19,097 bases of DNA from Bacteroidota bacterium (GTDB taxonomy: Bacteria > Bacteroidota > Ignavibacteria > Tepidaquicellales > Tepidaquicellaceae), in NCBI GenBank assembly GCA_023429265.1, contig JAEYVS010000200.1, forward strand, positions 1 to 19,097, given 5' to 3'. The notes beneath the pieces are model-generated. The model was given only the letters and a program-made list of their open reading frames with translations, was not told the origin of the DNA and did not search any database. The position numbers and the translations under genes were made by a program. Shown piece by piece: positions 13,066 to 19,097 of the stretch. Numbering within the stretch: the first letter of the stretch is position 1; every line of letters begins with the position of its first letter.

Positions 13066-15033
13066 ATGATAGCATTAAATAACATATCGGTAAATTTCGG
13101 CACAAGGACCTTATTTGAGGAAGTTTCCTTGAGAGTTTCAGGTAAGGATAGAGTTGCATTTGTGGGCTCGAATGGAGCTGGAAAATCCACATTAATGAAG
13201 ATAATTATCGGGCTGGTAGAGCCTGACAGCGGTGAGGTAATTAAGTCAAAACATACTACTGTAGGATATTTACCGCAGGACGGGATCAGGCTGGTTGGAA
13301 ACACGCTATATGATGAGGTATATTCATCTGCGGGTGATATTAATTTGATACAGGCAGAAATAAAAGAGATAGAAGTTGAGATGGAAGCTGTAGATGATCA
13401 TACAACTGACGAGTATATGGATCTTTTGACGGAGTATATCGAACTGCAGGAGAGATTTAACATCCTCGACGGTCATAAGCTAAAAGCCAAAATAGAAAAA
13501 ATACTTCTGGGACTTGGGTTTTTCCACGAAGATTTTGAACGCCTTACGGATGAATTCAGCGGAGGATGGCAGATGAGAATAGCGCTTGCGAAACTATTGC
13601 TTCAAAATCCCTCGGTCCTTCTGCTGGATGAACCGACTAACCACCTGGACATAGAATCATTAATATGGGTGGAGGATTATCTTAAAGGTTATGAAGGTTC
13701 TATCGTACTCATTTCCCACGACAGGAATTTTATGAATAACCTCGTCGATAGGATTGTGGAGATATCTCTGGGAAATGTAACAGAATACACAGGAAATTAC
13801 ACCTTTTATTTGAACCAGAAAGCTTTGCGAAAAGAGCAGCTGACAAACCAGTTAAAGAACCAGGAAAAGTATATAAAAGAGCAGGAAAGATTTATTGAGA
13901 GATTTAGATATAAGAATACAAAAGCAAAGGCGGTTCAGAGCAGAATAAAAATGCTGGATAAGCTGGACCGTGTGGAATTGGAAGATGAGGAGAGCGGAAT
14001 TAATTTCCATTTCCCACCGGCTACACATTCGGGAAAGATAACCCTGGAGATAGAAAATCTATCTAAAACTTATGACGGTAGCAAGTTTATTCTCGAAGAT
14101 ATCGATCTTATTGTGGAAAGAGGTGAAAAGATAGCATTCCTTGGAGTAAATGGCGCGGGAAAATCCACCCTTTCAAAGATCATTGCAGACAAAGAGCCTT
14201 TGACTTCCGGAAAGGTAAAATACGGTCATCTTGTGGATGTAAAATTCTATTCTCAAAATCAGGCAGAAGAACTAGACGAAAATAAGACCGTTCTGCAGAT
14301 AATGGAGGATGCTGCTACCGGGGATATTCAGAAAAATCTGCGAACTCTTCTCGGAGGATTCCTTTTCAGAGATGATGATGTATTTAAAGAAGTGAAGGTA
14401 TTATCCGGTGGTGAAAAATCACGCCTTGCCCTGGCAAAGATGCTGATTGAACCATCTAATTTCCTCATTCTGGATGAGCCTACAAACCATCTTGATATGC
14501 GGTCAAAGGATATGCTAAAGCATGCGCTGAAAAAATATGAAGGCACCATTATCATAGTATCACACGACAGAGATTTCCTTGATGGGGTTGTAGATAAAGT
14601 AATAGAAGTGAAGGACAAAAAAATTCGAATGTTTCCCGGTAATTGTTCTTACTATCTCATGAAAAAACAAGAAGAAAAGGATATGCTGGAAAATCATTCC
14701 ATTAAGGAACAAAAACGCGATAAAAGCCATAAAAAGGATAATTACAAAAAGGGAATAGAATCAAAGAACCGTCAAAAAGAAGTAAACAAAACATTAGCAC
14801 CGGTGAAAAAAAGGATTTCAGAACTGGAAGATCAAATATCATCTTTTGAATCAAAAATTAAAAATTTAGAAGCCGTGATGGCTGCGCCTGATTTCTTTGA
14901 TGACCCGGAGTCGGTTAAAAATGTGACTAAAGACTATAATGATAGTCAGAAACTGCTGAACGAAGTAAATTCACAATGGGAACAAGAAGTATCAAAATTA
15001 AATAAACTTGAAAAAGAATTATCTCCTAATTAA
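13066..15033 (+). CDS. ABC-F family ATPase (ribosome-associated translation factor type)
   Basis: 655 aa with two ABC cassettes in one chain and no membrane segments, which defines ABC-F. Cassette 1 has GSNGAGKS (34-41), signature FSGGWQMR (164-171), LLLLDEPTNHLD and an SHDR switch. Cassette 2 has GVNGAGKS (360-367), LSGGEKSR (446-453), LILDEPTNHLD and SHDRDF. Between them the P-site tRNA interaction motif region (about 245-310) includes YKNTKAKAVQSRIKMLDKLD. The tail (about 555-655) is a Lys/Glu-rich coiled coil of the Uup/YfmR/YdiF kind. Such proteins bind the ribosomal E site and relieve stalled or difficult translation; some give antibiotic resistance. Which subfamily this is needs a tree. 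The next gene starts 10 bases downstream, suggesting co-transcription. Confidence 0.92.
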   Translation: MIALNNISVNFGTRTLFEEVSLRVSGKDRVAFVGSNGAGKSTLMKIIIGLVEPDSGEVIKSKHTTVGYLPQDGIRLVGNTLYDEVYSSAGDINLIQAEIKEIEVEMEAVDDHTTDEYMDLLTEYIELQERFNILDGHKLKAKIEKILLGLGFFHEDFERLTDEFSGGWQMRIALAKLLLQNPSVLLLDEPTNHLDIESLIWVEDYLKGYEGSIVLISHDRNFMNNLVDRIVEISLGNVTEYTGNYTFYLNQKALRKEQLTNQLKNQEKYIKEQERFIERFRYKNTKAKAVQSRIKMLDKLDRVELEDEESGINFHFPPATHSGKITLEIENLSKTYDGSKFILEDIDLIVERGEKIAFLGVNGAGKSTLSKIIADKEPLTSGKVKYGHLVDVKFYSQNQAEELDENKTVLQIMEDAATGDIQKNLRTLLGGFLFRDDDVFKEVKVLSGGEKSRLALAKMLIEPSNFLILDEPTNHLDMRSKDMLKHALKKYEGTIIIVSHDRDFLDGVVDKVIEVKDKKIRMFPGNCSYYLMKKQEEKDMLENHSIKEQKRDKSHKKDNYKKGIESKNRQKEVNKTLAPVKKRISELEDQISSFESKIKNLEAVMAAPDFFDDPESVKNVTKDYNDSQKLLNEVNSQWEQEVSKLNKLEKELSPN

Positions 15034-15043
15034 AACATTTCAA

Positions 15044-15796
15044 ATGAAAAAATTAACTACAGTATTTGCATTTTTAATGCTTATTTCATTTTCCTCAAAT
15101 GGGTATTCCGGTGACGGTGATGGTGTCAGATTGAATGATAGAGTGACAAGTAATGTTGATCTTATGAAGGAAAGATTTGAAAAAGATTATGAAATTCATA
15201 AAACAGTCAGTGAAGTAAGAAGCGGCGCAAAGCTAATAGACTTTTACATTGATCTTCAATTGGGTTACGGTTCGACCAGCGCTAATATCGATTCCAAAAA
15301 TCCATCTGCAGCATATAATACTTCATCAGCAGGTGGTTTTAATGTAGGAGGCTTATTCTATCTGAATATTGCAGATGTTTTTAGTTTTTCATCCGGGTTG
15401 GATTTTTTGAATAAAAAATTTGAAGTTTCCAATTTCGATACAAGCTTAGCTCCATCAGGTACTGTAGAAGAAATATCCACACAGGCTCTAAATATTCCCA
15501 TCAATTTCAATATCGGTGGAATGATAACAGATAAATTTGGGCTTACATTCAATGGCGGTCCATATCTTGGTGTAATTCTCTCCGCTGATGAAAAAGCCGG
15601 CCTGGGATACAAGGATTTCGATCTTGGATTAAATGGAACATTAACCGGGAACTATATGGTAGCCCCACTAGTGAGTGTGCTTTTGGGTACCAAATTCCAG
15701 TATGGCGGATTAAATAATCTTGGCAGTACGGATAATGTAGAATCAATACATACAACCAACTTTACTGTCTTCTCAGGTGTGAGATTCGGGCTGTAA
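15044..15796 (+). CDS. Small outer-membrane beta-barrel protein
   Basis: 250 aa from ATG 15044. An earlier in-frame ATG at 15008 lies inside the ABC-F gene and would put 12 extra residues before the signal peptide (MKKLTTVFAFLMLISF to NGYSG). After a charged, probably helical segment (about 35-62) the protein alternates short amphipathic strands rich in Gly and aromatic residues (LGYGSTSANI, SGLDFLNKKFEV, NFNIGGMITDKFGLTFNGG). It ends FSGVRFGL, a typical barrel-closing strand. It resembles the porin-family or PorT-like barrels common in Bacteroidota, with about eight strands. No substrate or partner can be named. It follows the ABC-F gene by 10 bases and is closed by a strong terminator. Confidence 0.8.
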   Translation: MKKLTTVFAFLMLISFSSNGYSGDGDGVRLNDRVTSNVDLMKERFEKDYEIHKTVSEVRSGAKLIDFYIDLQLGYGSTSANIDSKNPSAAYNTSSAGGFNVGGLFYLNIADVFSFSSGLDFLNKKFEVSNFDTSLAPSGTVEEISTQALNIPINFNIGGMITDKFGLTFNGGPYLGVILSADEKAGLGYKDFDLGLNGTLTGNYMVAPLVSVLLGTKFQYGGLNNLGSTDNVESIHTTNFTVFSGVRFGL

Positions 15797-15823
15797 AATC
15801 AGTTACTAAGTGAGTTTACATAG

Positions 15824-15848
15824 AAGCGGGCAAATGTCCGCTTTTTTT
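15824..15848 (+). terminator. Rho-independent terminator after the beta-barrel gene
   Basis: AAGCGGGC (15824-15831) pairs with GTCCGCTT (15836-15843) over eight base pairs including one G-U. The loop is AAAT and a run of seven T follows (15842-15848). It starts 28 bases after the stop at 15796. Confidence 0.9.
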
Positions 15849-16291
15849 ATGTCAAGAAACAATGAATTTAAAATTTGAATTTAAGTTTGTCCTGCCTGTA
15901 ATTTACAGTGATTTAAAGTGTAGTGTTTGAACCTGGTTTTTTAATTAATTGATTTTTCATTTACTTGGTAGTTTGAAGTTTTAAAAATGATTTAGTTGTT
16001 TTTATATATAGTTATTGAAAATTTATTTTCGGTCCTGAAATTTGGATTGAAAAAACAAGAGTTTCTTAATGCGGCTTCCCGGAAGGATCTTTTCTTCACT
16101 TACCCACACTCTTCAGAAATTTATTATACGTCAAAGAACGAGAGAATATATTACGTTCAATCAACATAAAGATAGTATTATTTACGGTTATTGTCAAGGG
16201 ATTATTTTAGGACACTTTGAAGTGATATACATTATTTATGGAGTGAATTTACGTACTTTGTTTTATTATATTAAAATAAACAAAAAAAATT

Positions 16292-16296
16292 AAGGA
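16292..16296 (+). promoter_or_regulatory. Shine-Dalgarno AAGGA for the thioredoxin-like gene
   Basis: AAGGA lies eight bases before the ATG at 16305, with a second AAGG nearer the start. It is the clearest Shine-Dalgarno sequence I saw in the window; most other starts here have none obvious. Confidence 0.6.
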
Positions 16297-16304
16297 TTAA
16301 GGCA

Positions 16305-17387
16305 ATGAAAGCAATTGCAAGATTTTTATTTATAGCAGGAATAGTAGCTGTATTTAATATTTCCTATGCGGATGAAGTGCAGTTCACCCAGGGATCTTAC
16401 CAGGAAGTATTGGCAAAAGCTAAGTCCGAGAATAAAATCGTAATGATCGATTTTGTTACTGACTGGTGCAAATGGTGCATAGAAACCGACAATAAAGTTT
16501 ATAAAAGACCCGATGTTTACGAATATGCAAATACTTACCAAATTAACTGGAAGATAGACGCTGAAAAAGGTGAAGGTCCGGACCTTGCAAAAAAGTATAA
16601 TGTAAAAGGTTATCCTACCATAATTTTTGTAGATGGTGATGGTAACGAAGTCGACAGGATTTACGGGTACATTTTCGCGGATGAATTTCTACAGAAAATG
16701 AAGGATTATAATGCCGGCATTAATACATATGCCGCTTTAAAATCTGCTGTAGAGTCATCACCTGATGATCCTGCCGCTAACTGGAAATACGCTGAGAAGC
16801 TTATCTCCTATGGTGAGTATGAGCAGGCAAAACCATACCTGGAGAAAGTTATTTCTCTCGATGCAGGAAATTCAGCAGGATATACAGATGACGCAAAGCT
16901 TTCAATGGCTTCGAGCGGCGAAAGTCCGGAAGCAATCGTTTCCTGGATGCAGGAGTATCCTACCAGTGATAAGATGAAGGATGCCTATGTGAATGCAGCG
17001 AATATGTATTCATCCAGCGACTTTGCAAAAGCAAAATCTTTTTTTGATGAAGCTTACGGAAAGTACGGAAAAGGTGATGAACTCCTTGATTTTAACTATG
17101 GACTATTCCTTTATTCAAAAGCGTATTCAATGATGAAGGCTGAGAATGCTTCTAAAGATACCTGGAAAGAGGGTCTTTCATTGATAGAAGAAGCAATGCC
17201 GTATGTAGCAGGAAGCGTTAATGAAGCAAGCGCATATTATGTGAAATCTGAGCTGTATCATCTGCTTGGTGAGAAGGATAAAGCAAACGACGCAATCGAT
17301 ATGTCCATTAAACTATATGATAAAAAAGTTTACAGGGACCAGAAGGACAAAATTAATGGAGTAAAGCAGGATAAAGTAGAGAAGTAA
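16305..17387 (+). CDS. Periplasmic thioredoxin-fold protein with TPR-like C-terminal region
   Basis: 360 aa. A signal peptide (residues 1-22, ending SYA) leads into a thioredoxin-like domain of about 110 residues. It has VMIDFVTDWCKWC with the redox pair C55/C58, a WKIDAEKGEG strand/loop, and the cis-proline motif KGYPTIIFVDGDG (P104). The WCKWC active site and the ETDNKV continuation fit the thioredoxin_7/DsbD-gamma-like group. Residues 135-350 are helical repeats resembling TPRs (PAANWKYAEKL, YEQAKPYLEKV, FAKAKSFFDEAYGKYG). It probably reduces or shuffles disulphides in the periplasm, with the repeats docking a client, but no partner is coded nearby. It appears to be a single-gene unit, with its own intergenic region and a strong terminator. 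Confidence 0.85.
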   Translation: MKAIARFLFIAGIVAVFNISYADEVQFTQGSYQEVLAKAKSENKIVMIDFVTDWCKWCIETDNKVYKRPDVYEYANTYQINWKIDAEKGEGPDLAKKYNVKGYPTIIFVDGDGNEVDRIYGYIFADEFLQKMKDYNAGINTYAALKSAVESSPDDPAANWKYAEKLISYGEYEQAKPYLEKVISLDAGNSAGYTDDAKLSMASSGESPEAIVSWMQEYPTSDKMKDAYVNAANMYSSSDFAKAKSFFDEAYGKYGKGDELLDFNYGLFLYSKAYSMMKAENASKDTWKEGLSLIEEAMPYVAGSVNEASAYYVKSELYHLLGEKDKANDAIDMSIKLYDKKVYRDQKDKINGVKQDKVEK

Positions 17388-17411
17388 ATCTGATATAGAA
17401 ATAATTTTGAT

Positions 17412-17440
17412 AAAAACGGGAGAAGATTTCTCCCGTTTTT
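17412..17440. terminator. Strong bidirectional terminator between convergent genes
   Basis: AAAAACGGGAGAA (17412-17424) and TTCTCCCGTTTTT (17428-17440) form a perfect 13-bp stem with the three-base loop GAT. T-runs lie on both strands. It serves the thioredoxin-like gene and the minus-strand propeller gene, whose TAA stop begins within the stem. Confidence 0.93.
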
Positions 17441-18704
17441 ATTTTAGTAGAATCATTTTCTTTGCCGACGAAAAGTCACCCGCCAATAATCTGTAGAAGT
17501 ATACACCTCCTGCAAGCCCCGCAGCATTGAATTTATATCTGTAAGTGCCTGCAGTTTGAAAACCCCTGAAAAACTCAAATACAGTTTTACCCGAAGCGTC
17601 ATAGAGAGTCAACCTTACATCACTATTCTCAGGAATTGAATATTCTATATTAGTTTCCGGATTAAATGGATTAGGGTAATTTTGCTTAAGTATATGCATA
17701 TCGGGAATTTCTGTTGATAAATTTGTGATCCCGACTGAACCTCCGTTAATAGTCTTTAATATCATTCCACCATTCCCAACTGCATAGCCTAATGTATCAT
17801 TAATAAAATACATTGAATTTATAGCATTACTTCCCGTCTGGGATTGCAGGGTCCAGTTCTCTCCTTCATCAATAGTTTTATAGATCCCATTGCCGATTCC
17901 AGCGGTGTAACCCGTGGCGACAGAGGGGAAAAATACTGTTTGCAGGTCATTTCCGGGAAGGGAAACGATAGTCCAATTTACACCTCCGTTAATTGTCATA
18001 TAAACGGAGCTGCCGCCTACGGCATAGCCTGTGTTTTGAGTTAAAAATATTACGGATTTGAAAGTCCTTGCAGCAGCGAATAGAGTAGTATCCCAGTCCG
18101 TACCTCCGTTTGTAGTTTTCAGAACGGAGTTATCAGCTGATAGAAACCCTGTATTCACATCTGTAAAATAAATCGCAGTCAGGTTTGTAAAAAACGAGAG
18201 ATTTCTTGATATCCAGTTGGTTCCACCATCTGAAGTATAAAATACAGCTCCTCCGGTTCCGGCTGTGTACCCGGTATTAGGATCAAAGAAATACACAGAG
18301 TTGAGAGGGGGAGTCATTGTCACAGCCGGAGGTGTCTGCTGGATCCAGCTGCTTCCTTCGTTTGTCGTTTTAAATATGGCATAAGAATTATTGTCCCTGC
18401 CTACAGCATATCCCGTCTGCTCATTTACAAAGTAAACGGAGTGTATGATCTTATCAAATGTAGGCGGAACAAGGTTGAACCAGTTTATTCCTCCATTGGT
18501 GGTTTTTAAGATCGCACCTCTGTCAAGAGTATTACTATTATCAATCAGGATATCTCCTCCACCAATGTATCCTGTATTATCAGAAAGCATAAAGACGGAA
18601 TTCAAAGTAAGCGATGTGCCGGATGACTGCGTAAACCATCCGTTCTGAGCATATAACGGAGTAATAATGAAGGTTAGCAGTATTAGCAGAAGTTTTTTTC
18701 CCAT
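17439..18704 (-). CDS. Secreted YCF48/BNR-like beta-propeller protein with T9SS sorting domain
   Basis: 421 aa from ATG 18704, which begins MGKKLLLILLTF, a signal peptide ending YAQ. An in-frame TTG at 18725 would add seven residues but lies inside the upstream hairpin. The body contains seven Asp-box-like motifs of the form KTTNGGxxW (ILKTTNGGINW, IFKTTNEGSSW, FYTSDGGTNW, VLKTTNGGTDW, YMTINGGVNW, IYKTIDEGENW, ILKTINGG). Each is about 45 residues from the next and followed by SVYF and TGYAVG-like strands, as in a seven-bladed YCF48 or sortilin-like propeller. The last 85 or so residues form a T9SS domain (LKQNYPNPFNPETN, LTLYDASGKTV, AGGVYFYRL, KKMILLK). It is expected to be exported and surface-attached. 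Related to the protein encoded just upstream on the same strand. The ligand is unknown. Confidence 0.87.
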   Translation of the reverse strand: MGKKLLLILLTFIITPLYAQNGWFTQSSGTSLTLNSVFMLSDNTGYIGGGDILIDNSNTLDRGAILKTTNGGINWFNLVPPTFDKIIHSVYFVNEQTGYAVGRDNNSYAIFKTTNEGSSWIQQTPPAVTMTPPLNSVYFFDPNTGYTAGTGGAVFYTSDGGTNWISRNLSFFTNLTAIYFTDVNTGFLSADNSVLKTTNGGTDWDTTLFAAARTFKSVIFLTQNTGYAVGGSSVYMTINGGVNWTIVSLPGNDLQTVFFPSVATGYTAGIGNGIYKTIDEGENWTLQSQTGSNAINSMYFINDTLGYAVGNGGMILKTINGGSVGITNLSTEIPDMHILKQNYPNPFNPETNIEYSIPENSDVRLTLYDASGKTVFEFFRGFQTAGTYRYKFNAAGLAGGVYFYRLLAGDFSSAKKMILLK

Positions 18705-18709
18705 ATGAA

Positions 18710-18745
18710 AAATGCCACTTTTCAATTAATAGAATTGTGGCATTT
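18710..18745 (-). terminator. Hairpin between the two minus-strand T9SS cargo genes
   Basis: AAATGCCAC (18710-18718) and GTGGCATTT (18737-18745) are a perfect 9-bp inverted repeat. Read on the minus strand, the hairpin is followed by a short T-run and, six bases past the stem, by the ATG at 18704. It can end the upstream gene's transcript, but it sits so close to the next start that it could also act as an attenuator or translation-control hairpin. Confidence 0.6.
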
Positions 18746-18770
18746 AAAACGTATTATTGTTGATAAAATT

Positions 18771-19097
18771 TTATTTAAGCAGGACCATCTTCTTTGTTTC
18801 GGAGAATTCATCGGTCTCGAGACTGTAATAGTAGATACCTGATGAAAGTGTTGATCCGTCAAAAGTATACTCATACCGACCTGCAGATAGTGAACCATTT
18901 ACAAGTGTTTCTATTCTTCTTCCCGTTACGTCAAATATACTTAGCTTAACAGAAGAAAGCATTTTTACATCAAACCGGATCTTTGTTTCAGGGTTAAATG
19001 GATTAGGATAGTTTTGATGCAGATTGAATTTTTCCGGTATGGTATTACTTATATTCTGAACCGAGATGGGCTCACCGCCTGTGATTGTTTTCATTAT
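18771..19097 (-). CDS. T9SS sorting domain of a second propeller-like cargo protein, partial
   Basis: The open frame runs off the right edge of the window; the real start lies beyond it. The visible 109 residues begin IMKTITGGEPISVQN, the remnant of a final propeller motif (compare MILKTINGG in the neighbour). A complete T9SS domain follows: LHQNYPNPFNPETKIRF, VKLSIFDVTGRRIETLV, LSSGIYYYSL, KKMVLLK. The layout matches the end of the gene at 17439-18704, so the two are probably tandem duplicates. The function of the missing part cannot be stated. Confidence 0.88.
   Translation of the reverse strand: MMKTITGGEPISVQNISNTIPEKFNLHQNYPNPFNPETKIRFDVKMLSSVKLSIFDVTGRRIETLVNGSLSAGRYEYTFDGSTLSSGIYYYSLETDEFSETKKMVLLK

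Larger units (their letters stand above)
15797..16304. other. Long AT-rich intergenic region
   Basis: 508 bases. Apart from the terminator at its left end it holds a 13-base dyad, CTGTAA-T-TTACAG (15896-15908), and then low-complexity A/T-rich sequence. A 74-codon frame at 16069-16293 exists, but its translation shows no signal peptide, domain or sensible composition and it has no ribosome-binding site. The promoter of the thioredoxin-like gene should lie at the right end, where GTACTTTG (near 16253-16260) faintly recalls the Bacteroidota -7 element. I see no RNA gene. Confidence 0.5.

Noticed and set aside
15008..15043. Start of the beta-barrel gene inside the ABC-F gene
   Set aside because: The downstream ATG at 15044 begins a normal signal peptide. 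The longer form adds 12 residues before it with no supporting ribosome-binding site.
16069..16293. 74-codon plus-strand frame in the intergenic region
   Set aside because: No ribosome-binding site, no signal peptide or domain, and irregular composition rich in Ile and Tyr as expected from translating AT-rich non-coding DNA.
18705..18725. TTG start for the propeller gene
   Set aside because: The TTG lies inside the hairpin loop/stem region and the added residues delay the signal peptide; ATG 18704 fits better.
1..19097. CRISPR arrays, tRNA or rRNA genes, attachment sites, prophage genes
   Set aside because: No regularly spaced direct repeats, cloverleaf-like segments, rRNA-like sequence or phage structural proteins were recognised on either strand.

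Overview
The window looks like a chromosomal segment of an FCB-group bacterium, most likely Ignavibacteriota or a close relative. The main reason is three proteins ending in the T9SS-type C-terminal sorting domain with the 'QNYPNPFNP' signature and a terminal 'KxMxLxK'. Supporting signs are moderate-to-low GC, mostly weak or absent Shine-Dalgarno sequences, and GTG/TTG starts. No mobile element, tRNA, rRNA or CRISPR array is visible. Taxonomy is an inference from protein style, not from a marker-gene search.

Layout: (1) 1-266, minus strand, N-terminal part of tsaD. (2) 366-2531, a tightly packed pair: a secreted protein with a class-I glutamine-amidotransferase-like fold, and a BtuF-like substrate-binding lipoprotein. 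(3) 2692-9230, the centrepiece: a sigma-54 promoter, an NfrA-like TPR/beta-barrel protein, an NfrB-like inner-membrane glycosyltransferase split over two ORFs, and a WecB-type UDP-GlcNAc 2-epimerase with its own weaker sigma-54-like site and a leader resembling that of nfrA. (4) 9287-12954, two convergent paralogous S15/CocE-like secreted hydrolases, only one with a T9SS domain. (5) 13066-15796, an ABC-F ATPase followed closely by a small outer-membrane beta-barrel. (6) 16305-17387, a periplasmic thioredoxin-fold/TPR protein. (7) 17439-19097, minus strand, two tandem related T9SS cargo proteins, the complete one a seven-motif propeller.

The system of interest is region 3. In E. coli, NfrA (outer membrane), NfrB (GT2 in the inner membrane) and WecB (formerly NfrC) make and export the N4 phage glycan receptor, probably a ManNAc-based polymer, under c-di-GMP control through the MshEN domain of NfrB. 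Here the same three functions are adjacent. However, NfrB lacks the C-terminal MshEN region and the promoters look sigma-54 dependent. The GT2 domain is also interrupted at one point by about 2.2 kb. That insert encodes an acidic linker, a membrane helix, a truncated SPOR region, two stop codons, a new start, a domain resembling the N-terminus of IS5-type transposases (without catalytic residues), and a long Glu/Lys-rich linker. The GT2 domain then resumes in frame. It may be a genuine two-subunit glycan synthase, a decaying gene, or an assembly chimaera; the sequence alone does not decide.
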